This document shows positions 1 to 7,061 of a stretch of DNA of 13,335 bases, piece by piece. Under the pieces are notes generated by a model. That model saw nothing but the letters and a program-made list of their open reading frames with translations, did not search any database and was not told where the DNA came from. This DNA is from Candidatus Woesearchaeota archaeon (GTDB taxonomy: Archaea; Nanobdellota; Nanobdellia; Woesearchaeales; GW2011-AR15). Each line of letters starts with the position of its first letter. Position 1 is the first letter of the stretch. The position numbers were made by a program, and so were the translations under genes. The stretch lies in the NCBI GenBank assembly GCA_023701075.1, contig JAMPXQ010000022.1:1-13335 (forward strand), given 5' to 3'.

Positions 1-405
1 ATCGCAAGCAAAGAGAATGCCAGACATATTGAAGAGGCGGCACATATATTTGAGGTCAATGAAACTCCTTCCGGCTGTGTACATCCCAAATACCCTAAAA
101 GCCTTGCTTACCTCCCTTTAAGGCTTGTTGGACTTGGTGATTACCACAATGGACTATCGTGGCTTTGGCTTGGCGCCATCAGCTCTGCTGCCAAAAAGAA
201 GATCGGGATGGACAATGAAGCTAAAGAGATGCTTGACAAAATAGGAGCTCTCATCTCAAAATATGGAGAAGTCTTTGAGGTCTATGAAAAAGGAATGCCT
301 GTGAAGAGGATGCTCTATAAGTCTGAAAAACCTTTTGCATGGTCCAGCGGTCTTTTCATCTATGCCTATTCTAATATCTTGAATGACAAGAAGAAGATAA
401 AATAA
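1..405 (+). CDS. C-terminal part of a six-hairpin glycosidase-like protein (amylo-alpha-1,6-glucosidase/invertase-like), 5' truncated
   Basis: The reading frame is open from base 1 to the TAA at 403-405, giving 134 visible residues; the start lies outside the window. The visible part contains YHNGLSWLWLGA near residues 54-65, then an alpha-helical stretch, YGEVFEVYE, and a final KSEKPFAWSSGLFIYA. A Y-H-N-G-x-x-W core followed by a helical hairpin ending in PFAWSSG is typical of the last helices of (alpha/alpha)6-barrel glycosidases, such as the glucosidase part of glycogen debranching enzymes and alkaline invertases. Such enzymes act on alpha-glucans or sucrose-like sugars in the cytoplasm. 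The exact substrate cannot be read from this fragment, and catalytic acids may lie upstream. It converges on the minus-strand gene at 412 with only 6 bp between stop codons. Confidence 0.6.
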   Translation: MASKENARHIEEAAHIFEVNETPSGCVHPKYPKSLAYLPLRLVGLGDYHNGLSWLWLGAISSAAKKKIGMDNEAKEMLDKIGALISKYGEVFEVYEKGMPVKRMLYKSEKPFAWSSGLFIYAYSNILNDKKKIK

Positions 406-411
406 TCTTAT

Positions 412-1239
412 TTAGGATCTTAATATGCTAGCCAGGATTATCAACAGAATGACAAACAACAAGAACCCTACAAGCAGATATAGGAAATATGCATATAGGA
501 AATTCTGAAGATAGCTCCTTCCATTAGGGTAGACGTGCACATAGAACACCCTTGAACTTGCTATCCCTCCTTTTTCATCATCTGCCTTGAATACCACTTC
601 CTCGGCACCGATATAATCCCATCTTGGCCTTAATACAGCTTTCCCTTCCTCACTAATTTTTACAGAGACGCCTGAAGATTCTACACTGTATGTTAAATCA
701 TCCTTGTCTGGATCATAGAACCATTCCTTGAGATTCAATGTCGCTGATGAACCCTGCATTATCCTAATATACTGCGGTGAACTACATTCAGTCTCACTGA
801 AATAATATCTGCACTGAGTATTATCTGCTCCTGATACGTCCATGACCAGCTGGAGATTTGCCTTCTGGTTCCCTGAAGTCACTGTAAGATATGGATAGAG
901 CCTGCCTATTGAACCGCAATCCGGCTGCAGCTTCAAATTTATCTGCCTTGATTCCTTTGATTTCAATGTCAGCTGCTGGATGTGATAAACAACCCCTTTG
1001 AAATTATTCAAATCAAATGAATATGTATGCTCATATAAGGATGGATTCTTGAGAATGAATGAGAAATTCCCTGGTGAACAGGAAGATACCAACGCTTCTG
1101 AAACAATCGGCTGTATAGATATAGGCGGAAGATCTGTCCTGACATCTAGAATATACTTATTTACAACAAAGACATGTGAATTTGCACCTAGAACTAGAGG
1201 CATCAAAAATACTAACATGAACAATATTGTCTTTTTCAT
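412..1239 (-). CDS. Secreted, C-terminally membrane-anchored surface protein with a cadherin-like Ig domain
   Basis: This is a protein of about 275 residues. It starts with a Sec-type signal (MKKTILFMLVFLMPLVLG, cleavage near residue 19-21) and ends with a long hydrophobic segment (about residues 245-271) and a short basic tail, so the bulk should face outside. Near residues 145-240 is a cadherin/dystroglycan-like beta domain with the hallmark DPDKDDLTYSV, followed by a G-A-EEVVFKADDEKGG stretch. Before it is a second beta-rich region with an N-x-S/T site (NFSF) and several Cys. A TTG codon at 1252-1254 would add five residues, but the ATG at 1239 is preferred: it follows a G-rich GGTGGGGGAG ribosome site at short spacing and directly begins the signal peptide. 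It lies downstream of the S-layer-like gene, separated by a T8 run, so it may be independently transcribed. Function unknown beyond a surface role. Confidence 0.8.
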   Translation of the reverse strand: MKKTILFMLVFLMPLVLGANSHVFVVNKYILDVRTDLPPISIQPIVSEALVSSCSPGNFSFILKNPSLYEHTYSFDLNNFKGVVYHIQQLTLKSKESRQINLKLQPDCGSIGRLYPYLTVTSGNQKANLQLVMDVSGADNTQCRYYFSETECSSPQYIRIMQGSSATLNLKEWFYDPDKDDLTYSVESSGVSVKISEEGKAVLRPRWDYIGAEEVVFKADDEKGGIASSRVFYVHVYPNGRSYLQNFLYAYFLYLLVGFLLFVILLIILASILRS

Positions 1240-1277
1240 ACGCTCCCCCACCAAAGCTAGTTTATTTAGTTATTAAG

Positions 1278-1290
1278 CATCAATAATATA
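1278..1290 (-). promoter_or_regulatory. Possible TATA region for the small surface-protein gene
   Basis: On the minus strand an AT-rich segment containing CTATATTATT lies about 40-50 bp before the ATG at 1239. It would give a short leader containing the GGTGGGGGAG ribosome site. The segment also lies in the A/T-rich tail after the upstream gene's T8 run, so it may only be composition. Confidence 0.3.
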
Positions 1291-1295
1291 GTAAA

Positions 1296-1307
1296 TAAAA
1301 AAAATAT
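1296..1307 (-). terminator. Poly-T termination tract after the S-layer-like gene
   Basis: Directly after the TAA stop (1308-1310), the minus strand reads ATATTTTTTTTATTTAC, with an uninterrupted T8 at 1297-1304. Archaeal RNA polymerase terminates at such U-rich tracts without needing a hairpin. Confidence 0.5.
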
Positions 1308-2675
1308 TTAATAGTATGTCTGTCCTGAGACTTCGTCCTTCTCTTCGCTGCCTTTTAGCTTGTTAAAGCCGACAATAAGGCCCAAGATTATCAATAGGAC
1401 TACTAGGACTACTAGGCCGATCTCCAGAGCTGATTTCATGTCCATCTTGCCGAAGCTGAATGAACCTGATGTCTTCTCTCCTTCGACAACATTTGCTGTC
1501 AATGGGATCTGCTTTGAGTCTCCGCTTGTCTCAACACCTACCATGAAGATCTTCTCTCCTGGCTGTGCGTCTTCCTTTGGTGTGACATATAGGTAAACTG
1601 TCTTTGTCTCGCCTGCTTTCATTATGACGAAAGCTCCTGGGTCCATCCTGAATGTTGCCCATGAATCTAGGCCTGAGACCTTAAGTTCGTATGACCTGTC
1701 TGTTGCACCGTTGTTCTGGATTATTATTGGGTAGACACTTCCTGTTGTGCCTTTGACTACATCCTGCTTTCCTGGAACTGTGACAACAGTCTTATCTGTA
1801 CCGCTTGTTCCTGTACCTGTGCCTACATTTGCACCGCAGTTCTCGTCTTCGACAACTTCTATCTTCTCTTCCTTCACAATCTCTTCATCGCCATCTGCAT
1901 AGCTCACTGTTGCTCTAACAACATATGTGCCTGCGTCTGCGCATGCTGGGATCCTTAGGAACATGTCTTCTGATGTTGTGGACTCATCTGCTTCCAACTC
2001 ATCAATGTATTCTGTTGCTTTAAGGCCAAGGGAAGGCATGCTGACTTCAATCCTTAGTGATTCTTCTGTGTCTTCTCCCATGTTCCTTACTCTCACTGAT
2101 GAGAAAAGGCCTCTTCCTGCCATAACTGCAGAATCTGGGTCTAGGACAATGTCCTGGATAACAACTGAATCTCTCTGTGGTTCTACTTTCAAGTTATATA
2201 CCCTTGAAAATCCTGTGTGGAACTTGTCTGCAATCTCAATCCTCAATTTCAATTCGTCGCCAGTGTCATATTCAAAGTCATCTGGCAATCTCAAGGATAG
2301 TGTCTTCCTGTATGAGACGCTTGCTTCTGTATCAAATGTTGATGTCAGGTCAAAGATATCTTCACTGTGAGCTTTGCTCCTGTGGTATCCTGCCAAATAT
2401 GCGAATATCTGAACATCTTCTGCATCCTGAAGTGATGTGAACTCAATCTCTACATCGAGCTCTTCGCCCCTTTCGAATGCTTTTAGAACTGTAACATCGT
2501 TCTTAACTATCCTGCCGTTAACTTTGACAGTGCAGTCTAAAACATCCAATTCTGGTGTGTTTGATTCATTCCCATAACATGGGTTGACATCACAGTCTAC
2601 TGCTGCAAATGCTGCGCCTAGTGTTAAAATGGCTAGCACCATTGTCATAAAGACAAACATCATTTTGCTCTTCAT
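1308..2675 (-). CDS. S-layer-like major surface protein with Ig/CARDB-like and NEW3-like domains and a C-terminal TM anchor
   Basis: 455 residues. A signal peptide (about 1-24, ending LGAAFAA) is followed by a small Cys-containing segment, an N-terminal beta domain (about 40-165), an Asp/Glu-rich CARDB-like Ig domain (about 170-275), a Gly/Thr linker (GTGTGTSGTD), a NEW3-like beta domain (about 293-397, with VPGKQDVVKG, IIIQNNGATDRSY and LYVTPKEDAQPGE), a single TM helix (about 418-440) and a short charged tail ending YY. This is the layout of an extracellular wall or S-layer-like protein held by a C-terminal helix. The start is fixed by a strong GGAGG about 10 bp upstream and by the signal peptide. 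A good BRE/TATA promoter upstream, resembling that of the Cys-rich surface gene, suggests strong and coordinated expression. Identity as the actual S-layer subunit is inference; it could be another abundant adhesin-like protein. Confidence 0.8.
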   Translation of the reverse strand: MKSKMMFVFMTMVLAILTLGAAFAAVDCDVNPCYGNESNTPELDVLDCTVKVNGRIVKNDVTVLKAFERGEELDVEIEFTSLQDAEDVQIFAYLAGYHRSKAHSEDIFDLTSTFDTEASVSYRKTLSLRLPDDFEYDTGDELKLRIEIADKFHTGFSRVYNLKVEPQRDSVVIQDIVLDPDSAVMAGRGLFSSVRVRNMGEDTEESLRIEVSMPSLGLKATEYIDELEADESTTSEDMFLRIPACADAGTYVVRATVSYADGDEEIVKEEKIEVVEDENCGANVGTGTGTSGTDKTVVTVPGKQDVVKGTTGSVYPIIIQNNGATDRSYELKVSGLDSWATFRMDPGAFVIMKAGETKTVYLYVTPKEDAQPGEKIFMVGVETSGDSKQIPLTANVVEGEKTSGSFSFGKMDMKSALEIGLVVLVVLLIILGLIVGFNKLKGSEEKDEVSGQTYY

Positions 2676-2750
2676 TTTCTTATTCCTCCATTCACCTATG
2701 AGTTTATTTTAATTCCTAATTCAATGATTCTAATGCATTGATGATTTAAG

Positions 2751-2770
2751 CATATATTTAAACCTTTCGC
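2751..2770 (-). promoter_or_regulatory. BRE/TATA promoter of the S-layer-like gene
   Basis: The minus strand reads GCGAAAGG followed by TTTAAATATATG, a textbook archaeal BRE plus TATA box. The TATA centre (about 2757) predicts transcription starting near 2731 and a leader of about 56 nt that contains GGAGG before the ATG at 2675. The same GCGAAA-TATA layout, with a similar upstream sequence, precedes the Cys-rich gene at 6928. Confidence 0.75.
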
Positions 2771-2837
2771 TTTTGTTAGTATTATGTAGTGAAAATTAGT
2801 TGTTGTCATTGCATAATGATTAAAATATTTAATTATT

Positions 2838-2935
2838 TGCCCTTGGCAACCTAAGTTCCCACCATTAGTGCGGAGCAATCAGTTAGGTGACTACACAAGG
2901 CTGCCATTTTCTTCCCACCCAAAACAGCTGTTATT
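2838..2935 (-). ncRNA. Candidate small RNA (or very short ORF) in the 346-bp gap
   Basis: This stretch is visibly richer in G+C than its A/T-rich flanks. A minus-strand TATA-like box (2955-2966, TTTTTAAATATA) would start transcription near 2934. On that strand GGCAGCC (2899-2905) can pair with GGTTGCC (2845-2851) using one G-U wobble, and CCTAA can pair with TTAGG inside it. The wobble works only on the minus strand, because the plus copy would have an A-C mismatch. The sequence TTCCCACC (plus-strand reading) occurs twice, at 2856-2863 and 2912-2919. An ATG at 2940 opens a 29-codon frame that stops at 2851-2853, but the TATA spacing of about 20 bp is short for a leaderless start. No tRNA, SRP RNA or box C/D signature was recognised. 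The rest of the gap (2676-2837 and 2936-3021) holds the promoter of the downstream gene and A/T-rich sequence with nothing else recognised. Confidence 0.3.
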
Positions 2936-2952
2936 GTCATGAGTAATTGAAA

Positions 2953-2970
2953 GCTATATTTAAAAACTAG
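2953..2970 (-). promoter_or_regulatory. TATA-like element reading into the candidate small RNA
   Basis: The minus-strand reading CTAGTTTTTAAATATAGC contains a good TATA core (TTTAAATA). It lies beyond the stop of the M23 gene (3022) and about 280 bp before the S-layer-like start, too far to be that gene's main promoter. It lacks the GCGAAA-type BRE seen at the two surface-gene promoters. Confidence 0.4.
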
Positions 2971-3021
2971 TTTTAGTATCACTTAGAAATAGTTACATAA
3001 AAGAGACAAAATAACTAATAA

Positions 3022-5022
3022 TTAACCTGTCCCTGTGAAATAGCTCTCGTCTATCTCAAGAACGCTATGACTTAGAACGTCAGTATAGCACATAGATGCA
3101 TCAAGCAACGCCACTAGATCTCCTGAAAGACATGTGTCCGGCAGAAGCGCTGGATTGATAGATCTGACTCTTGGGCATACGCCTTCCACCTTCTCACTTT
3201 CTTCGCATATCCTAAGTTCCAGGTGCAAATGGCCGCCCTTGCTATCCCCACTATTATCTGAAATTCCAATGACAGTTCCTTTAACCACTTCTTCACCTAT
3301 GCAGACATCAATCTGCGGCTCTAGATGAAAATACAACAGCTGAATAGATTTCCCACCAATGGATTTGGCACACTCAAGCACTATTGCATTTCCAGGATTA
3401 GTAACTGCACCATCATAAGGAAGCTTCTCGGCCATAGTCTCCGGATACGATTCGTATGGCTGCCTAGGTATTACCTTCTGATAGATAGTCCCAATAATAT
3501 ATTTTTGATTTAGGGACCCAACATTACATCCGCCTAGATTAAGAGGTGCATTGAATGCATCAACTACTGAACCATCACATGCTGCGACTACCGGGACATG
3601 CTCTATCACAAAGTCTGTCCCTGCGTGGATATAATCTGTTGCTCCAGAGATATAAAGAGGATCACCAAAACAATAAGATATTCCCTGCGAATAGAGCGGT
3701 GTCTGCCCTGATACCTTTGTCTGCTTATTATAGCTTAATATATCCGATCTATACTTGCTTTCCAAAACAAACGGCATGCCCAGGAATGGACTATCTGAAT
3801 CACATTCCTTGATATAATCTATTGTAAATTCCCCTCTGCCCTGCACTGTCAGATAAGTAGTATCTCCCATCTTCTGCTCTGAAACTGCCACATCGCCTGA
3901 AACTGATGCAACTGAACCTTTTGGAACATTTGAAAGGGCAATTGTCTGCGCCCCATCTACTGTGCCTGAGACTGACTGAACCGAAGATTGCGAGGAAAGT
4001 GTCTGCTCTAAATAGGCAGTATTCATACCAGGATAATCAGACTTGATCTCTGATCCCTGTTCCTGCTTTGCGGCATCATTCTTCTTCAACACACTTGTAT
4101 GATCCTCTGACTTCTTTCCACCATTATCTGCCTTCCCCAGATAGACAATTCCATCCTTCTCTTCACTGACAGGGACTGTGCTTGTTGCTTCGGATATCCC
4201 AAAAGCAGAAAAAACATCAGTCAATGCGACTAAAGTATTAGCCTTTGTATTTTTTATTGTAGGGAGGGCCTTCCATTCATTTGGCGCAGAAGAATAAGCT
4301 ATAGCAAGGTCTTTTTTTTCGTCTATCATTGTATCATCATATTTTATCTCAACAACAAATGGCTTATCCAACCTTGCGCCAGATGGACTTGCTTCATAGA
4401 TGAAATTACCCTCTAAAAAACTGACTTTTGGCTTAGCTTCTGTCTTGATGGATGCCAATACTACCGGCACATCCTCCTTTTTTAGTGCTGTACCTGTACT
4501 CAACACTATCGATGCCTTATCATCCGAAGATATCAAATTTATATCTTTTGTCGCCATTCCTTTATCCAGCCTTTCTAATTTCACTTTCTTGAAACTATAG
4601 CTGAAAGAACTTATGCCGGCCATGTGATCACCTGACCTCACCATAACAGGCAACTTTACGAAGAATGCCAACATCTCTGATGTCTCATTCAAATCAACAG
4701 ACAACTTCGCCAAATCATAAGTAACATTAAGGTTCCCCTTAAATCCGTTCAGGCAAGAGGAGAATGTGTTCGCTATATAGCCTTTAATCTTACTAAGATC
4801 ATACCCATAAAAATCAATAGCTTTCTTTGCCTGCAACTCCATGCATTTATCAGCAAACTGGCTATACCCTTTCAATTCCTTATTGAAATCAAGATTAGAC
4901 TTGGAATCTGATTTAACCACAGAAAGATTCTCTTTTCTTGCCCCCATAAATACTAATACAGCCAATAATACCAACAACAGCCCTATTATCACTGCAATAG
5001 AAGCTGAAAAACCTTTACCCAT
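3022..5022 (-). CDS. Membrane-anchored M23-family (LytM/lysostaphin-type) zinc metallopeptidase
   Basis: 666 residues. An N-terminal hydrophobic helix (about 6-28) follows MGKGFSAS, which resembles a class III (pilin-like) signal with the processing site after KG, though it may simply be a signal anchor. The middle contains a beta domain with WKALPTI and a Ser/Lys/Gln-rich linker (about 290-345). The C-terminal third carries the full M23 set: H466-A-G-T-D470, then YFHLE with H566, then GGH598LH600LEL. By family analogy H466, D470 and H600 bind zinc, and H566 and H598 assist catalysis. M23 enzymes usually cut glycine- or D-amino-acid-containing cross-links in bacterial peptidoglycan; archaea lack murein, so the target may be bacterial walls or self surface proteins. 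The domain after the HxH motif extends by about 65 residues. A TATA box 26 bp before the ATG and no Shine-Dalgarno suggest a leaderless mRNA. Confidence 0.85.
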   Translation of the reverse strand: MGKGFSASIAVIIGLLLVLLAVLVFMGARKENLSVVKSDSKSNLDFNKELKGYSQFADKCMELQAKKAIDFYGYDLSKIKGYIANTFSSCLNGFKGNLNVTYDLAKLSVDLNETSEMLAFFVKLPVMVRSGDHMAGISSFSYSFKKVKLERLDKGMATKDINLISSDDKASIVLSTGTALKKEDVPVVLASIKTEAKPKVSFLEGNFIYEASPSGARLDKPFVVEIKYDDTMIDEKKDLAIAYSSAPNEWKALPTIKNTKANTLVALTDVFSAFGISEATSTVPVSEEKDGIVYLGKADNGGKKSEDHTSVLKKNDAAKQEQGSEIKSDYPGMNTAYLEQTLSSQSSVQSVSGTVDGAQTIALSNVPKGSVASVSGDVAVSEQKMGDTTYLTVQGRGEFTIDYIKECDSDSPFLGMPFVLESKYRSDILSYNKQTKVSGQTPLYSQGISYCFGDPLYISGATDYIHAGTDFVIEHVPVVAACDGSVVDAFNAPLNLGGCNVGSLNQKYIIGTIYQKVIPRQPYESYPETMAEKLPYDGAVTNPGNAIVLECAKSIGGKSIQLLYFHLEPQIDVCIGEEVVKGTVIGISDNSGDSKGGHLHLELRICEESEKVEGVCPRVRSINPALLPDTCLSGDLVALLDASMCYTDVLSHSVLEIDESYFTGTG

Positions 5023-5041
5023 ACAATAATCAATGAACAGA

Positions 5042-5056
5042 AGATATATAAAAAAT
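5042..5056 (-). promoter_or_regulatory. TATA box of the M23 peptidase gene (leaderless)
   Basis: The minus strand reads TTTTTTATATATC, with the TATA core TTTATATA at 5045-5052, centred 26-27 bp before the A of the ATG at 5022. No Shine-Dalgarno sequence lies between them, so transcription should begin at or next to the start codon. The gene is therefore separate from the Cys-rich gene just upstream. Confidence 0.65.
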
Positions 5057-5077
5057 ATTAGATTAAAAAATAAGAAA
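5057..5077 (-). terminator. T-rich tract after the Cys-rich gene
   Basis: Immediately after the TGA stop (5078-5080) the minus strand reads TTTCTTATTTTTTAATC, a T-rich run with T6 at 5065-5070. It is a plausible archaeal terminator just before the next gene's TATA box. Confidence 0.4.
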
Positions 5078-6928
5078 TCAAATCAATTTCACTTCCCTAT
5101 AGATAATCCTCTTATAGGCATCATTGCTCACTGAAGCCCTCAGTGAATAGAAACCTTCAGCTTCCGGTGCTTTGATGACCATATATATCTGCTTACTCTT
5201 TCCCGGCTCAAGCTTCGCGATAAGACCTGTCTTTCTTTCCATGCTGCCTATGTCCAATATTATCTTTAGGTCTTCCATGGTCTCTACATTGTTGTTTGTT
5301 ACAATGACTATCGCCTGGAACTCCTCACCCGGAACTATCACTGTCTCATCATAGACAAGCTCTACAAACAATGCCTGCCTTGGCGAATAGACTCCTTTGT
5401 CTTTTGTATTCTCATCACAGTCATCATCCCTGTCATTATTTGGGATCTCTTCTGCATTAGGATGGATCTCATCATTCCAATCGTTGCAATCTTCATCTGC
5501 ATCGTAGCCGTCTCCATCCTTGTCTTCATCACATGCATTCCCAAAACCATCATTATCGCTGTCTACCTGAGTAGGGTTTGGGACTCCTACGCATGTATCC
5601 ACATCATCGCATGCGCCGTCCTTATCCACATCTATGCAGTCATCGCACCTGTCATCAATCCTATCATCATCACTATCCTGCATATCAAGATCATCATACC
5701 TGCATGCACCGTCTCCACATGAGTAATCCCTGTATATTTTCCCTGTCCTTGTGCAGACACGCCCTGAACATAATCCATCATATGGGTTTTCGCAGGTCTT
5801 GCAATCTTCATATGTGAAATCATAGCATCCATCTTTTGCGTTGCAATCATGCTGCACAAATGAGTGATCTTTCTCTATACATATAGCCTGCATTAGGATA
5901 TCTGAATTAAGGCAGTAATCATATATGTCTCCTGGATCGTATGCACAATATAGATACTCTCCTTCCATACATGTCTCTTCATCATGGACATATTCTTTCA
6001 CATACGGATCCCTTTTTGTATGCTCTTCACAAAAATCCTTTCCGCATTCATCTACAACAACTTTGCTGCCTGTTTCATAGCATGCATCGTCTTTACATCC
6101 TCTTTTTACATCTTCTTTTACAATATTCTCTCCATCGCAATATTCCTTACTCTCACTCTCGCCGCATTCGTCAACCTTATGCTCGCCGCCTGTTTTTTCC
6201 TCGAAGCAAAGCCCTGTAGACTGCCTGCAGCCCCTTACTGTGCATTCTTCACTTGAATAGACATCACCATTCTCACAATAGGTATCTCCACTGCACTGTG
6301 TGACACCACAATCGATTGTCTTCTTCTCTGAATAAGTATAGTCATCACAATAATCATCATTTCCTGCAACATCCTTACAGAATCCTTCTGTTATCTCTAT
6401 CTCCTTCACTGAATCATCTGACTGGCAGTAATAGTCCGGCTCTGCTATCTCCTTGAAATAGCAGCCTTCCTTAAGACCCCATTCAGTGCATGAATCTGAA
6501 TCAAAATTCCCGCATACTATCAAATCATTGCCATCACACATAGTATCTCCTGATGTACAGTCATTCGTACATGTCTGAGGAGCACATTTCGTTATAGGGT
6601 TCCCGCATGAGCCGCAGTATGATGTAACACACTGCCCCGGTGCAGGGTGAAGATCCGGGCAATCGCAAGCTGCTGTGGCTGCTGAGAGCTTCTTTGCATA
6701 TGGCTCGCCACCTGTATATGGGCACCATCCCATGTAAGCTTTGCCTACATCTGCCTTTGCTGCATCCTTTGTCATCTCTACGACATCATATGAGCCCCAG
6801 CTAATGACGTTACTGCAGCCAGGGTTTCCTCCTGTACCTATGACACAACCTGATGCCTGCACCATTGCAGTCGCAAAAAGTATCACTAACAATGATATCA
6901 TCCATATTACAGCTTGTTTTATCTTCAT
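5078..6928 (-). CDS. Large secreted Cys-rich protein with thrombospondin type 3/MopE-like calcium repeats and a C-terminal Ig-like domain
   Basis: 616 residues with a signal peptide (about 1-25, ending MVQASG) and no C-terminal TM helix, so it is probably released or held by other surface proteins. The region from about 28 to 415 contains more than 40 Cys in repeated CxxxxC-type spacings with short recurrent units such as DECG, EYCDGENIV and KDDACYETGSK, suggesting a string of small disulfide-bonded modules. From about 415 to 507 is an Asp-rich block, DSDNDGFGNACDEDKDGDGYDADEDC in part (shown here as overlapping motifs DSDNDGFG, DEDKDGDGYD and DEDC), typical of thrombospondin type 3 calcium repeats. 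It ends in the MopE-like NDEIHPNAEEIPNN. The last 100 residues form a CARDB-like Ig domain. Such proteins occur as adhesins or surface scaffolds; the partner is unknown. The start follows a weak GAGGG site and the signal peptide begins directly. A 26-bp palindrome sits at its predicted transcription start. Confidence 0.8.
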   Translation of the reverse strand: MKIKQAVIWMISLLVILFATAMVQASGCVIGTGGNPGCSNVISWGSYDVVEMTKDAAKADVGKAYMGWCPYTGGEPYAKKLSAATAACDCPDLHPAPGQCVTSYCGSCGNPITKCAPQTCTNDCTSGDTMCDGNDLIVCGNFDSDSCTEWGLKEGCYFKEIAEPDYYCQSDDSVKEIEITEGFCKDVAGNDDYCDDYTYSEKKTIDCGVTQCSGDTYCENGDVYSSEECTVRGCRQSTGLCFEEKTGGEHKVDECGESESKEYCDGENIVKEDVKRGCKDDACYETGSKVVVDECGKDFCEEHTKRDPYVKEYVHDEETCMEGEYLYCAYDPGDIYDYCLNSDILMQAICIEKDHSFVQHDCNAKDGCYDFTYEDCKTCENPYDGLCSGRVCTRTGKIYRDYSCGDGACRYDDLDMQDSDDDRIDDRCDDCIDVDKDGACDDVDTCVGVPNPTQVDSDNDGFGNACDEDKDGDGYDADEDCNDWNDEIHPNAEEIPNNDRDDDCDENTKDKGVYSPRQALFVELVYDETVIVPGEEFQAIVIVTNNNVETMEDLKIILDIGSMERKTGLIAKLEPGKSKQIYMVIKAPEAEGFYSLRASVSNDAYKRIIYREVKLI

Positions 6929-6959
6929 TTTTGACCCTCTTTTTTGAGTTAATCTTGAT

Positions 6960-6985
6960 TATTTATTACTATGTAGTAATAAATA
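6960..6985. promoter_or_regulatory. 26-bp palindrome, candidate operator at the Cys-rich gene's transcription start
   Basis: Arms TATTTATTACTA (6960-6971) and TAGTAATAAATA (6974-6985) are perfect reverse complements around a 2-bp TG spacer. The palindrome begins directly after the minus-strand TATA box and covers the predicted start of transcription (about 6964). That position fits a repressor-binding site; a hairpin at the 5' end of the mRNA is the alternative. Confidence 0.6.
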
Positions 6986-7002
6986 CTATATAAATGTTTC
7001 GC
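6986..7002 (-). promoter_or_regulatory. BRE/TATA promoter of the Cys-rich surface gene
   Basis: The minus strand reads GCGAAACATTTATATAG: a GCGAAA BRE at 6997-7002 and a TTTATATAG box at 6986-6994. Transcription should begin near 6964, giving a leader of about 37 nt before the ATG at 6928. Confidence 0.7.
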
Positions 7003-7030
7003 TTTTTGTTATTTTATAGTAGTAAATTAA

Positions 7031-7039
7031 GTATATATT
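7031..7039 (+). promoter_or_regulatory. TATA box of the geranylgeranyl reductase gene
   Basis: GTATATATT is centred about 27 bp before the ATG at 7062, but only about 15 bp before the upstream ATG at 7050. The spacing favours a leaderless transcript starting at 7062. The two divergent promoters are packed into about 120 bp. Confidence 0.55.
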
Positions 7040-7061
7040 GGATTGAAATATGATACTAATC

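Noticed and set aside
1927..2440. Plus-strand frames of up to 147 codons opposite the S-layer-like gene
   Set aside because: Ser/Leu-rich translations with no motif; the minus strand has a signal peptide, domains and a TM anchor.
2696..2878. A 60-codon minus-strand frame in the gap before the S-layer-like gene
   Set aside because: It has no ribosome site, starts at TTG, runs through the promoter of the next gene and has an unconvincing composition (many His, Ile and Asn).
2840..2905. Possible tRNA or SRP RNA in the G+C-richer gap segment
   Set aside because: No T-loop GGTTCRANTCC, no anticodon arm and no SRP domain IV motif could be found; kept only as an unnamed RNA candidate.
5462..5817. 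Plus-strand frames opposite the Cys-rich gene, rich in His, Ile and Met
   Set aside because: They are mirror images of Asp/Cys-rich codons on the other strand; no ribosome site or domain is seen.
6848..6870. Possible lipoprotein box at the Cys-rich protein's signal peptide (QASGC)
   Set aside because: The residue three before the Cys is Ala, not Leu/Val/Ile, so it does not fit a lipobox; ordinary Sec cleavage is more likely.
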